Assembly: GCA_016839765.1 (NCBI GenBank)
Contig: JAEOTP010000071.1
Coordinates: 1 to 64,000, forward strand
DNA: 64,000 bases
Direction of reading: 5' to 3'
Source of the DNA: Promethearchaeota archaeon
Lineage (GTDB): Archaea; Asgardarchaeota; Lokiarchaeia; Sigyniarchaeales; SOKP01
Under the pieces are notes generated by a model. It was not told the DNA's origin, did no database searches, and worked only from the letters and a program-made list of their open reading frames with translations. How positions within the stretch are numbered: the first letter of the stretch is position 1; every line of letters starts with the position of its first letter. Both the position numbers and the translations under genes were made by a program. Shown one piece after another: positions 1-9,031 of the stretch.

Positions 1-231
1 ACATGGCAAGTAGTAACTATTGGAAGGTATAATCTCAGAACAACCATGATAGCTATGTGCATGGGGGGCAATATTAGAACAGGTCTTGAAGATACAGTTT
101 ATTATCGTAAAGGTGAACTTGTAGAAAATAATGCGCAATTAGTAAAAAGAATGGTAAGGTTAGCTAAAGAAATGGGAAGAGAACCAGCTACTCTGGACGA
201 AGCAAAAGAAATTTTGGGTTTAAAAAGATAA
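1..231 (+). CDS. Beta-keto acid cleavage enzyme (BKACE/Kce, DUF849), C-terminal part
   Basis: The reading frame is open from base 1, so the gene is cut by the window edge and only about 76 residues are visible. They include the family's C-terminal signature GGNIRTGLEDT followed by the stretch ending in DEAKEILGL, typical of DUF849 enzymes. These are zinc-dependent enzymes that condense a beta-keto acid with acetyl-CoA, as with 3-keto-5-aminohexanoate in lysine fermentation. The substrate cannot be read from this fragment. An internal ATG at 46 is not the true start, because upstream codons (WQVVTIGRYNLRTT) continue the family sequence. Confidence 0.82.
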   Translation, partial: TWQVVTIGRYNLRTTMIAMCMGGNIRTGLEDTVYYRKGELVENNAQLVKRMVRLAKEMGREPATLDEAKEILGLKR

Positions 232-425
232 AAAATTCATATTTTTATATTATTCCATAATTAAAGGTTCCTCTTTTTTCAGCAAGAAACATCTGATATA
301 CATAATTACTTGCTATTATGATATAACAAGGCGATCATTGATTTATGTTGAGATTTAGATGAAATAGTTTAGATATTATTTATACAAAATAATTATTATT
401 AAAAATTCTACAAAAATGTGAGAAT

Positions 426-1226
426 ATGGCAGATATTTATATGATACGAGGTGGTTTCTTCGGGTGGGAATTTACTCATAAACTCCTTTATATTATATTT
501 GGGCTGATCCTTTGCATTTATGATTGGAAGAAGAATAAAAGAAAAGATTATTTCTGGGTATTTATATTTGGGACAATCTTGTACCTTGGATCTGAAATAA
601 TGTTATTTCTTTTTGGAGGACGGGTTATGCAGGAAAAATTTTTATTCGGGATAAATATCACTTCCATGCACTGGTTAACAATTCCCCTATTGGCTGTGGC
701 AGATGTCGTAATGTTAGCTGTTATCGCTCTATTTTTCGCAGATAGATTAAGAAACTCAGAAACGCGAAAGAAATGGGGAATTCTTTTTGTAATATGGGTA
801 ATTTGTAGAGATATAATACCTTATGTAATACTATATGGTTTAGGTTACAATTTTGCCACTATTTCTGAAGGGAATCCTCTTATTCCATCTAGAAGAAATA
901 TGATAGAAATGGGTACACTCATAGCTTTATCAATTATGGTCGCGATAGCACTAATCTGGCTCTTTAAAACAGATAAGAAATCAAGAAAGCGAGGTTTATA
1001 TATGATTGGAGTAATGCTTATTCTGATGACTGCATGGACATTTGGAGAATGGTTCTCGGGTCAACGATGGATCGAAATTGGATCGGAAGGGGGTCCCTGG
1101 ACTCTTGCTCCCCCTCTCCTACAATTTGGAATGTTATTATATGATATTGTAATTGAAATGGGGCTTTTTACGCTGTGCTTTCTAGCAGTTCCTTCTCTTT
1201 TAAAATTGATAAAGAAACAAGAATAA
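426..1226 (+). CDS. Hypothetical polytopic membrane protein
   Basis: This 266-residue protein is not recognised. It has about seven hydrophobic segments, roughly at residues 17-35, 43-62, 82-104, 118-138, 162-180, 191-208 and 230-258, separated by short Lys/Arg-rich loops such as DWKKNKRKD and KTDKKSRKR. There is no signal peptide or soluble domain. It faces the symporter gene in a convergent arrangement and has nearly 200 bp of non-coding DNA on its left, so it is probably a single-gene unit. Function is unknown. Confidence 0.6.
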   Translation: MADIYMIRGGFFGWEFTHKLLYIIFGLILCIYDWKKNKRKDYFWVFIFGTILYLGSEIMLFLFGGRVMQEKFLFGINITSMHWLTIPLLAVADVVMLAVIALFFADRLRNSETRKKWGILFVIWVICRDIIPYVILYGLGYNFATISEGNPLIPSRRNMIEMGTLIALSIMVAIALIWLFKTDKKSRKRGLYMIGVMLILMTAWTFGEWFSGQRWIEIGSEGGPWTLAPPLLQFGMLLYDIVIEMGLFTLCFLAVPSLLKLIKKQE

Positions 1227-1255
1227 GCTTGCATAAAATTATATAATCTATTAAA

Positions 1256-1292
1256 TCTCTAAATTTTTTTATTATTTTTTTATATATTTTAG
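1256..1292. terminator. T/A-rich run between convergent genes, possible terminator
   Basis: Dense T runs lie between the 3' ends of the membrane protein gene (plus strand) and the symporter gene (minus strand). Archaeal termination often uses U-tracts without a strong hairpin, and no hairpin is obvious here. Confidence 0.3.
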
Positions 1293-1348
1293 TAGATTCA
1301 ATTTCTCTTTCTTATTTAAAATAAAAAATAATAAAATTAAAGATTAAA

Positions 1349-2761
1349 TTATTCTCCTTTTAATTCTGGACGCATTGCTAATTCTTCTCGCATTCTTGCA
1401 AGTCGTTCACCGTGTAATCCATAAGACTTCATAAATAGGATTCCAATTACTAAAGCTACTCCTGGAAAAATAAACATTAGTGCTTTTAATCCAAGTTCCT
1501 TTAAGAATGGATCAGGTACAACAAAAGTATATTCCTTTTCCCAACCAATCGATCCGAACATAGTCCATAAAGTTAAAACCACCAATATTATTGAAATTCT
1601 GTGAATAAATGCATTAATACCATAATAGCTTGCAGATCTTTTAACACCAAATTTGAGAGCATCTTCATCGATCACATCCGCATGAATAATGTCAACGTAA
1701 AACAATATTCCTGATAAAGGAAAACCTTGTATCGCAGTAATTATAATAAATGCGATTTGTAATTCTATTCCACTAATTAATACGAATGGAAATAAGCTAA
1801 TTATCCAAATTCCCATAGTTAAAATGAAAGCATTTCGCATACCAAACTTAAACCCAAGCTTTCTATGAATAGGCATTGTTATAGCTGCTACGACAAATGT
1901 TGACATTAATGCAATACTTGTTAATGTAGCATTATCAATTCCCATTACTTCATCAGCATATATAGGTAGGATTATTGGTAATATACTAAAGCAATACCAC
2001 ACCATTGTATTTGCGATAACAAATTTAACAAAAGTTTTATTTTTTAATGTGATTTTAAGTGATTGAAGGAACGAAGGTCTCTTTTCAAAATCCTCACTCG
2101 ATTCAACTTTTTCTCTTATTCCTTTCAATAAAAAGGGGATGGCTAAAACAAAAGTAATCACTGCAATTATTATCATTGTTAAAAAATATTCATTTTTAAC
2201 AATCACAGCTTCCGCAAGATCATCAGGTACATAGTCACTAATGAATATTGCTGGGACTAAAGCGCTTAAAATTAATGCTAAAATCGTGAATATTTTTATA
2301 AATAGATTAGTGGCAGCTCTTTTTTTCTCAGTAGGAAACATTTCAGGGAAAATTGCATTTACATTAACATCAAAAAGTGTATAAAAGAACTCAAAAATGA
2401 TGATAATAAACAAGAAATAAAAAAATTCGGCTAATTTTGCTCCAGTATCAAATGGTACGAAAAATAAGAATATCATTGATAGGCACAATGGAATAATAGA
2501 AATGATTAGATAATACTTCCTTTTACCCCATTTACCTCTATGTTTTGTGCGCTCTGATAGTGCCCCAAGTATAGGATCGTTAAAAGCATTCCAAACACCC
2601 CATACTACATAACCCAGTATCATTAATGTTGTAGGAATTCCAACTACCGTAAAATAGAAAGTAAATATGAGAAACTGAAAAATCTGATAAGTTAATTGAT
2701 CCGGGATCGCTGATAACCCAAAAAGAAACTTTTCTTTAAAAGATACTTTTCTTTCACTCAT
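1349..2761 (-). CDS. GPH-family (glycoside-pentoside-hexuronide) cation symporter, MFS fold
   Basis: The 470-residue protein has about 12 hydrophobic helices. Its cytoplasmic loop NDPILGALSERTKHRGKWG (residues about 61-79) is the conserved GPH/MelB signature N-D-P...D/SRTxxRxGKxR. The length matches the family. Members import sugars or sugar acids with Na+ or H+ through the cytoplasmic membrane. The substrate cannot be assigned and no sugar catabolic genes adjoin it. Transcription converges on the upstream membrane gene and diverges from the COG1751-like gene. The ATG at 2761 is clear. Confidence 0.85.
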   Translation of the reverse strand: MSERKVSFKEKFLFGLSAIPDQLTYQIFQFLIFTFYFTVVGIPTTLMILGYVVWGVWNAFNDPILGALSERTKHRGKWGKRKYYLIISIIPLCLSMIFLFFVPFDTGAKLAEFFYFLFIIIIFEFFYTLFDVNVNAIFPEMFPTEKKRAATNLFIKIFTILALILSALVPAIFISDYVPDDLAEAVIVKNEYFLTMIIIAVITFVLAIPFLLKGIREKVESSEDFEKRPSFLQSLKITLKNKTFVKFVIANTMVWYCFSILPIILPIYADEVMGIDNATLTSIALMSTFVVAAITMPIHRKLGFKFGMRNAFILTMGIWIISLFPFVLISGIELQIAFIIITAIQGFPLSGILFYVDIIHADVIDEDALKFGVKRSASYYGINAFIHRISIILVVLTLWTMFGSIGWEKEYTFVVPDPFLKELGLKALMFIFPGVALVIGILFMKSYGLHGERLARMREELAMRPELKGE

Positions 2762-2923
2762 ATGATATCCCTAATTTATAACTAAATTTGCAATAAATCA
2801 TAATTAAATGTATTTAAATTTTGATCTTTTTAAAACTATATCAAAAGAAATAAAATCCATCTTAAAAAAAAAATTCTAATTTATCTTTAAATTACTATTA
2901 ATAATCAAGAAAATTGATATAAT

Positions 2924-3508
2924 ATGACAGAATTAAGTATTGAAGTTACTTATTTTGAGAAGGGGGGCCCGCAAAATACAGATAAAGCTTTAGAAATCGC
3001 AGAAAAATATGCTAAAAAATTTGGAATTAATGATATCATTATTGCAAGTACTACAGGAATGACAGCAGAGAAAGCGGCAGAGATTTTTGATTCTGATATA
3101 TTTAATATAATTATTGTTACCCACGCGTATTATTTTGCAAATAGTTCAATTAGACAAGAATTTCCTGAGGATAAATTAGAATCTTTAAAAAAGAAAGGAT
3201 TAAATTTTCATATTGGGACCCATTCTATGAGTGGAATTGAAAGAGGTTTAAGAATAGGGAAAGAAGCTTGGATGTTTGTGGATTTGTTAGCAAAACTTTT
3301 AGGATGGCAATTCAGTCAAGGAATAAAAGTTTGTATAGAAATATCAGCGACAATCTGTGACGCCGGTTTAATTCCAGATTTAAACAGAGATGTTATTGCA
3401 ATCGCTGGAACAGGACAGGGTGCTGATACAGTATGCTTGATTAAACCAGCACCCACTAGTGAATTTAAAAACTTACGAGTAAAAGCAATACTATGCAAAC
3501 CCTTATAA
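2924..3508 (+). CDS. Pyruvate-kinase C-terminal alpha/beta domain-like protein (COG1751 type)
   Basis: This 194-residue soluble protein begins with TELSIEVTYFEKGGPQNTDKA, then has IIIASTTGMTAEKAAEIF and an IIIVTH strand. That is the pattern of the free-standing pyruvate kinase alpha/beta-domain family common in archaea and clostridia. The C-terminal segment IAIAGTGQGADTVCLIKPA is also characteristic. Catalytic residues of pyruvate kinase are absent, because only the C-terminal fold is present. The biochemical role of the family is not established. It stands alone between divergent and convergent neighbours. Confidence 0.72.
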   Translation: MTELSIEVTYFEKGGPQNTDKALEIAEKYAKKFGINDIIIASTTGMTAEKAAEIFDSDIFNIIIVTHAYYFANSSIRQEFPEDKLESLKKKGLNFHIGTHSMSGIERGLRIGKEAWMFVDLLAKLLGWQFSQGIKVCIEISATICDAGLIPDLNRDVIAIAGTGQGADTVCLIKPAPTSEFKNLRVKAILCKPL

Positions 3509-3541
3509 ATAATTAAAAAAGAATTTGAATTAAAAAAATAT

Positions 3542-4729
3542 TTAAATTATATTTAATTTTTTTCCGACTTTTTCGATTGCCCTAAGCGCATACTCTAAAT
3601 CATCTTTAGTTAATAGAGCATTCATTTGGACTCTAATTCTGGATAATTCTCTAGCTACCATAGGAAAGACAATGGGAGTACCATAAACGTTTTCTTCTTC
3701 AAATAGAATTCTTGCCAGTTCTTGTGCTTTACCTGGATCACCAATTATTAAAGGGATAATCGGAGTTTCTGAATTTCCAGTATTATACCCCATATCTTGA
3801 ACTTCTTTCTTGAAATAATTGGTATTCTCCCATACATTTTTAACATGTTGCGGTTCACTTTCAACTACTTCTATTGAGGCTATGTTAGCAGCAACAACAC
3901 CAGGAGGATGTGCTGTACTGAGTAAATAAGTTCTACTTTTATTCGCACAAAATTCTATTAGATCTTTTGAACCTGCCACTGTGCCTCCAAATACCCCAAA
4001 ACCTTTACTCATTGAACCTCCCTCTACATGAACCTTACCTTGTAAGTTAAAGTGAGCTACAATGCCTCTTCCTTCTCCCAGCACGCCTTCACCATGGCAA
4101 TCATCAACAAATATCATCGCACCAAAATCTTCTCCTACTCGTGCAACATCAGCTAAAGGAGCTATATCACCATCCATTGAAAATACACCATCAGTAATGA
4201 TACAAATTCTTCTTGCACCTTCTTTCTCAGCTTCTTTGAGCTGATCTTCTAAATCTCCTATATCTCTATGTTTATAAATAATACGCTTCGCTCCTGATAA
4301 TCTAACTCCGTCAATGATTGAACCATGATTTAATTCATCAGAGACTACGATATCTGGTTTTCCAACTAACATTGGAATTAATCCCGAATTAACTGCAAAA
4401 CCAGTTTGGCATAAAAGAGATGCTTCTACCTCTTTAAATTCTGCAAATTTAGCTTGAAATTCCTTTGTTAAATCAAAAGAACCAGCGATCACAGGAACTG
4501 CTCCTGCACCGGCACCATATTTTTTTGTTGCATCAATTGAGGCTTGTATTACTCTCGGGTGAGTTGCTAATCCTAGATAATTATTAGTATTGAGCATTAG
4601 TACATCTTTTCCATCAACTGTAGAATGAGGTTTTGAACCTTTTTCAAGATATCGGATTATCCATTCTAAATTGTTGTTTCTTAATTCAGTCATATCTTCC
4701 TTAAGAAAAGCAATTGGATCTCTCTTCAC
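3542..4729 (-). CDS. kbl: Glycine C-acetyltransferase (2-amino-3-ketobutyrate CoA ligase)
   Basis: A PLP-dependent alpha-oxoamine synthase of 395 residues, the usual family length. Visible motifs are NNYLGLATHP (49-58), DELNHGSIIDG (131-141, stacking His), VDDCHGEG (208-215) and GGSMSKGFG (237-245), with Lys242 as the predicted Schiff-base lysine. It splits 2-amino-3-oxobutyrate with CoA into glycine and acetyl-CoA. The divergent neighbour is a short-chain-type threonine dehydrogenase that would supply the substrate, which favours KBL over other alpha-oxoamine synthases. Initiation is at GTG (4727-4729) behind an AGGTGAT Shine-Dalgarno. Confidence 0.88.
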   Translation of the reverse strand: MKRDPIAFLKEDMTELRNNNLEWIIRYLEKGSKPHSTVDGKDVLMLNTNNYLGLATHPRVIQASIDATKKYGAGAGAVPVIAGSFDLTKEFQAKFAEFKEVEASLLCQTGFAVNSGLIPMLVGKPDIVVSDELNHGSIIDGVRLSGAKRIIYKHRDIGDLEDQLKEAEKEGARRICIITDGVFSMDGDIAPLADVARVGEDFGAMIFVDDCHGEGVLGEGRGIVAHFNLQGKVHVEGGSMSKGFGVFGGTVAGSKDLIEFCANKSRTYLLSTAHPPGVVAANIASIEVVESEPQHVKNVWENTNYFKKEVQDMGYNTGNSETPIIPLIIGDPGKAQELARILFEEENVYGTPIVFPMVARELSRIRVQMNALLTKDDLEYALRAIEKVGKKLNII

Positions 4730-4910
4730 ATAATCACCTATTAAAATTAGATTTTTTTGAAAAAATTAATATTTTAAAGGTATTTAAAAAAGTATATTAG
4801 TTTTACCCAAATTAAAAGAACATTCAAAATCATAAGGAAAGACATAAACCTTTTTTAATTGAGTATATTAAGAATAATACTAAATTTTTTGAAATAAAAA
4901 GTTGATATAA
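4730..4910. promoter_or_regulatory. Divergent promoter region of kbl and threonine dehydrogenase genes
   Basis: A 181-bp very AT-rich spacer separates the two divergent genes of the threonine degradation pathway. It contains AGGTGAT (minus strand, just before the kbl GTG) and several TATA-like A/T stretches. No clear operator palindrome was found. Shared regulation is inferred only from the arrangement. Confidence 0.4.
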
Positions 4911-5855
4911 ATGAGAAAAATTTTAGTAATAGGAGCTGCTGGACAAATTGGAAGTGAACTTGTCCCAGCTTTAAGAGAGAAATATGGAAATGACAATGTT
5001 ATAGCAACTGGAAGAAAAACACCATTACCTGAGATAATAACTGAAAATGGTCCAGTTATTTATTTAGATACATTAGAAAAAGATTTGCTTTCTAAAGCAT
5101 TATTTGAATATGATATTAATACAATATTTCATATGGCTTCAGTTTTATCTGCTACAGGGGAAAAGATGCCACAAACTGCGTGGAACATAAATATAAACGG
5201 GTTAATTAATGTCTTAGAGGCTGGAAGAAGGTATAATATTGATAGAATAATATGGCCAAGCTCTATTGCGGCTTTTGGACCAACTACACCTAGAGAAAAC
5301 ACACCAAACACTACAACTTTGCAACCTACAACAATGTATGGCATTACGAAAGTAAGTGGCGAATTATTAATTGAATATTATTTTAAAAAATATAAACTTG
5401 ATACAAGGTCGATGAGATTACCGGGTATTGTAAGCAGTGAAACGTTACCTGGTGGTGGGACAACTGATTATGCGGTAGAAATATTCTATGAAGCAATAAA
5501 GAATAAACATTATACCTGCTTCTTAAAGGAAGATACAGTCTTACCCATGATGTATATGCCTGATTGTAATAAATGTATGATAGATCTTTTAGAAGCAGAT
5601 GTTTATAAACTTAAACGTCACGTCTACAATATTACCGGATTTAGTTTTTCAGCAGGTGAACTGGCAGCTGAAATTAAAAAACATATTCCAGAGTTCACTA
5701 TAGAATATAAACCTGATTATAGGCAAGAAATTGCTGATTCATGGCCTAAATCCATAGATGATTCCCTTGCTCGTGAAGAATGGGGTTGGAATCCTAATTA
5801 TGATTTAGAAAAGATGACAGAAGATATGATAGAGAAATTAAGTAAAAGATTATGA
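4911..5855 (+). CDS. L-threonine 3-dehydrogenase, SDR/UDP-galactose-4-epimerase type
   Basis: The 314-residue protein is an extended short-chain dehydrogenase. A Rossmann motif GAAGQIG lies at 8-14, a Ser pair at 117-118, and the catalytic pair is Tyr143/Lys147 (YGITK). The sequence PSSIAAFGPTTP and the following proline-rich stretch match the epimerase-like threonine dehydrogenases of archaea and bacteria rather than sugar epimerases. It oxidises L-threonine with NAD+ to 2-amino-3-oxobutyrate, which the divergent kbl product cleaves. The two genes therefore form a complete threonine-to-glycine plus acetyl-CoA route. Confidence 0.85.
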   Translation: MRKILVIGAAGQIGSELVPALREKYGNDNVIATGRKTPLPEIITENGPVIYLDTLEKDLLSKALFEYDINTIFHMASVLSATGEKMPQTAWNININGLINVLEAGRRYNIDRIIWPSSIAAFGPTTPRENTPNTTTLQPTTMYGITKVSGELLIEYYFKKYKLDTRSMRLPGIVSSETLPGGGTTDYAVEIFYEAIKNKHYTCFLKEDTVLPMMYMPDCNKCMIDLLEADVYKLKRHVYNITGFSFSAGELAAEIKKHIPEFTIEYKPDYRQEIADSWPKSIDDSLAREEWGWNPNYDLEKMTEDMIEKLSKRL

Positions 5856-5941
5856 CTATATACAAAAAGCCCTATCTATCTTATTATTTTATTAGAATCT
5901 ATAGCCAAAAATTTTAAATTTCATTTAAAGATAAATATCTT

Positions 5942-6700
5942 ATGGATGATACCGATAATGGATATGCTATAGTTATAGAAGATTTAGTAAAAAAATATGA
6001 TGATTTAATAGCGGTTGATGGATTAAATCTTGAAATTAAAAGTGGAGAATTATTCGGTCTTTTAGGACCTAATGGCGCGGGCAAAACTACCACAATTAAT
6101 ATTCTTAATGGTTTACTAAAGCCAACCAAAGGAACTGCATTCGTTGCTGGATATGATGTAAAAAAAGATCTTAATAACATTAAAGAATTGATTGGAGTAT
6201 GCCCTCAAGAAGCTGCTCTTTACAAATTTCTTACCGGACGAGAAAATCTTGAACTATTTGGAAACCTAAATGGAATGCCAAAAAATAAGATAAAAGAGAG
6301 AATGGATTATCTTTTAGAGTTATTAGATTTTGAAGAGGATAGTAGAAGAAAGGTTAAAGGATATAGTGGAGGGATGCTTCGCAAGTTAAATATGCTTGTT
6401 GCATTGATTCACGATCCAAAAATAGCATTTCTTGATGAACCAACCGTTGGAATGGATCCTAGAGCTCGTAGGAAGGTTTGGGAATTTATTGGATCTCTTA
6501 AAAGCCAAAACAAAACCATCATTTTAACAACTCATTATATCGAAGAAGCTGAAGCTCTCTCGGATAGAGTTGGCATTATTGATTATGGTGAACTTATTGC
6601 GCTTGGTACTCCAAAAGAATTAATGGAAAAACATGAAGCTAAAAATTTAGAAGAAGTATTTCTTAAAATAACGGGTAGAAGAATATTGGAGGGGATTTAA
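5942..6700 (+). CDS. ABC transporter ATP-binding protein (drug/ABC-2 type)
   Basis: A 252-residue ATPase with Walker A GPNGAGKT (42-49), signature YSGGM (141-145), Walker B IAFLDEP (161-167) and H-loop His198. The sequence EPTVGMDPRARRKVWEFI is typical of ABC-2 exporters (CcmA/drug-resistance group). It ends 2 nt before the permease gene, so the pair is one operon and the proteins should assemble as an exporter in the cytoplasmic membrane. The substrate is unknown. Confidence 0.9.
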   Translation: MDDTDNGYAIVIEDLVKKYDDLIAVDGLNLEIKSGELFGLLGPNGAGKTTTINILNGLLKPTKGTAFVAGYDVKKDLNNIKELIGVCPQEAALYKFLTGRENLELFGNLNGMPKNKIKERMDYLLELLDFEEDSRRKVKGYSGGMLRKLNMLVALIHDPKIAFLDEPTVGMDPRARRKVWEFIGSLKSQNKTIILTTHYIEEAEALSDRVGIIDYGELIALGTPKELMEKHEAKNLEEVFLKITGRRILEGI

Positions 6701-6702
6701 AA

Positions 6703-7434
6703 ATGAAAATGCAAAAAACATTAGCTCTTGTGAAAATGGAATTAAAAAAAATAATAAGAGAACCAGCTTATTTATTTTTAATGATTTTATTTCCCGCTGT
6801 ACTCACTCTGGTGTTTGGTTTGGCTTTTGGATCTCCTCAATTTAATTATATGGCACCAGGATTATTCGCTTATGCTTGTATTTTTATAATTATGATTGTA
6901 GCTCAATCATTTAGCGATGATCGTGAGCAAGGACTTTTAAAGAGGATAAATATAACTCCTACTACATCTGGAGAATTCATGGGCAGCCATATTATTTCAA
7001 ATACATTACTTTCCATCTTTCAGGTAGCAATTGTTGCCGTTTGCTCACTCATTATAGGTTTCCGGCCGAAAGGAGGTGCTACAGGATTCTTATTAGCATT
7101 TGTCCTCATAATTGTTCTATCTATATGTTCTGTTGGATTTGGGCTGATAACTGCTAGCGTAGCAAAAAGTGCGGGAACAGCCACTGGATTATCATTTATT
7201 TTTATACTTCCACAGATGTTTTTTGGAACGTTTATTCCTCTAAATGATGCAACAAGGATGATTGCGTATTTTCTACCGAGTTATTATGCTACTGATGCAT
7301 TAAATCTGATTTTTCTCGAAGGAGTTCCTTTAACAGAATTAACAATTTGGATCGACCTAGGGATCTTATCAATAATGAGTGTTGTAATTGTCCTTCTCGG
7401 CATATTATTATTTAAAAAATATGGAAAAGCGTAA
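6703..7434 (+). CDS. ABC-2 type permease
   Basis: The 243-residue protein has six hydrophobic segments. The pattern is a cytoplasmic N-terminus with KKIIREPAYLFLMILFP, a central SDDREQGLLKRINITPTT loop, then PQMFFGTFIPL, as in ABC-2 membrane domains. A GGAGGGGAT Shine-Dalgarno overlaps the end of the ATPase gene and supports the ATG at 6703. It is the partner of the upstream ATP-binding subunit. A T-rich stretch follows at 7450-7470. Confidence 0.87.
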   Translation: MKMQKTLALVKMELKKIIREPAYLFLMILFPAVLTLVFGLAFGSPQFNYMAPGLFAYACIFIIMIVAQSFSDDREQGLLKRINITPTTSGEFMGSHIISNTLLSIFQVAIVAVCSLIIGFRPKGGATGFLLAFVLIIVLSICSVGFGLITASVAKSAGTATGLSFIFILPQMFFGTFIPLNDATRMIAYFLPSYYATDALNLIFLEGVPLTELTIWIDLGILSIMSVVIVLLGILLFKKYGKA

Positions 7435-7449
7435 AAATAGAATAATTAC

Positions 7450-7471
7450 GTAGAATTTTTTCATTTTTTTT
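7450..7471 (+). terminator. T-rich tract after the ABC exporter operon
   Basis: Runs of six and nine T residues follow the permease stop codon by about 20 nt, consistent with an archaeal U-tract terminator. No hairpin is needed or visible. Confidence 0.35.
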
Positions 7472-7557
7472 TCATTATTATCTAACCAAATTAGAAATTT
7501 TTTTAACGTAGAAATCAATTTATTACTAATATTTTGTTGCTAAAATGTGATTTTTAA

Positions 7558-8328
7558 ATGAAAATTGTATTTCATGAAAGATATTATAATTCAAGTTATA
7601 CTTATGATCCAGCAGCAGAAGCAGGACGACTTGAGGGAATTATCAATTTAATGAAAGGCAAGTCAGATTATGAATTTATAAAACCTGAACCTGCTCTAGA
7701 GGAGGATATTCTCAGAGCTCATACAGAAAGGCACCTAAGAAATATCAAACGAAATAGCCTATTATTTGAACTAGCTTCACTAGCTGCAGGGGGTGCTATT
7801 TTGGCAGCAGAAGAAGGCTTTAAAGGAAACCCTACTTTTGCTGTGATACGTCCTCCAGGACATCATGCTTCAGCGGACTCTTGTTGGGGTTTTTGTTTTT
7901 TCAATAATATTAGTATAAGCCTGCTGAAGTTACTTTCAGAGGGAAAGATAAAATCTGCATTTGTGTTAGATTTTGACCTTCACACAGGTGATGGTAATAT
8001 TAATATATTAAAAAACAGAGATGATGATTTCCGCGTTAAGATATTAAATCCATATTCTAATAGTCCTTCCAGTTATATTAAGGAAGTTGAAAATTATATG
8101 CAACAACTTGGAGAGATTGATGTATTTGTCGCTTCAGCAGGATTCGACCAAGGAATAGCGGATTGGGGTCATTTATTATATCCAGAAGATTACACAGAAT
8201 TAGGCAGATTAATGAAGGAATATTCAGAGAAATTATGCAAAGGTCGTCGATATGCGTTATTGGAAGGGGGATATAATCATAATGTTTTACCAAAAAATGT
8301 TGATTCTTTTTGTCAAGGATTTAAATAA
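7558..8328 (+). CDS. Histone deacetylase-family hydrolase (HDAC/AcuC/acetylpolyamine amidohydrolase fold)
   Basis: The arginase/deacetylase fold is clear: RPPGHHA (98-104, catalytic His102/His103), DFDLHTGDG (138-146, predicted Zn ligands Asp140 and His142), SAGFD (193-197, third ligand Asp197) and LEGGYN (235-240, transition-state Tyr239). At 256 residues it is about 80-100 shorter than most members and looks trimmed to the core. The usual second His of the DxHHG motif is Thr here. The substrate could be acetyl-lysine, acetylpolyamine or another amide. A SET-domain gene lies elsewhere in the window but is not linked in an operon. Confidence 0.85.
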   Translation: MKIVFHERYYNSSYTYDPAAEAGRLEGIINLMKGKSDYEFIKPEPALEEDILRAHTERHLRNIKRNSLLFELASLAAGGAILAAEEGFKGNPTFAVIRPPGHHASADSCWGFCFFNNISISLLKLLSEGKIKSAFVLDFDLHTGDGNINILKNRDDDFRVKILNPYSNSPSSYIKEVENYMQQLGEIDVFVASAGFDQGIADWGHLLYPEDYTELGRLMKEYSEKLCKGRRYALLEGGYNHNVLPKNVDSFCQGFK

Positions 8329-8369
8329 TTTTACTTTTTTCATATATCACCTTTTTTCTAACTATCATA

Positions 8370-8993
8370 CTAAACACTATCTCTTTTAAGATAATACTTT
8401 AATGAAAAAGTTACTAAATTTGAAAGAAATTCAACAAATTTGTCATCTGTATCAAATAATTCCATTACAGATAAATGATGATATAAAATCGCATTAACAA
8501 GGTTAAATATAAAGATAAATACTTCAATCAACTTTTTCTCAGGTATTTGTTTAAAATTTTCATTTATTTTCTGCAATTTCTCCGCTCTATCTTTAAAAAT
8601 GTTGAAAATTTTCTCTTTGTGGGTATTATGCAATATTTTATCAGATTGTATAGCAGATCTAAAAGCAAGATTATATCCTTTATTTTCTTGGTGATTTTTA
8701 AACAAATCTAAAACAAAATGATTAAGAAAATCCCTTACATTTTCATCATTTATGTTACCTAAATCCTGATGATCCAAAAACGTTTCCATCGAATCTTCAA
8801 AATATTTTCGTATAATATCTTCTTTCCCTTTTGGAAAATATTTATAAATCGTGCCAATACTAATCTTAGCTGATTTTGCAACATGATTTGTACTTGTTTT
8901 ATGATAGCCTCTTTCTAAAATTAGATTAAAAAAGGTATTATAAATTAGGTTAATTTTCTCTTGTTTATCTCGCTTAAACTTTTTACTTGACAT
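8370..8993 (-). CDS. TetR-family transcriptional regulator
   Basis: About 207 residues from the ATG at 8993 (SSKKFKRDKQEK...). The N-terminal helix-turn-helix is seen in LERGYHKTSTNHVAKSAKI followed by SIGTIYKYFPKGKEDII, a standard TetR recognition motif. The C-terminal half is helical and would bind a ligand. Longer in-frame starts exist at 9023 and 9050, but they would run through the two palindromes at 9007-9057, which look like operators. The start at 8993 is therefore preferred. It is divergent to a methyltransferase gene, which is the likely co-regulated target. Confidence 0.82.
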   Translation of the reverse strand: MSSKKFKRDKQEKINLIYNTFFNLILERGYHKTSTNHVAKSAKISIGTIYKYFPKGKEDIIRKYFEDSMETFLDHQDLGNINDENVRDFLNHFVLDLFKNHQENKGYNLAFRSAIQSDKILHNTHKEKIFNIFKDRAEKLQKINENFKQIPEKKLIEVFIFIFNLVNAILYHHLSVMELFDTDDKFVEFLSNLVTFSLKYYLKRDSV

Positions 8994-9006
8994 AATGAAT
9001 GCATTA

Positions 9007-9024
9007 AATGAGTAATTACTCATT
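9007..9024. promoter_or_regulatory. Perfect 18-bp palindrome, candidate TetR operator 1
   Basis: AATGAGTAATTACTCATT is an exact 18-bp palindrome 13 bp upstream of the preferred TetR start. Perfect palindromes of this length in the divergent spacer are typical TetR-family operators. Auto-regulation is inferred. Confidence 0.55.
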
Positions 9025-9031
9025 AAGTTTA

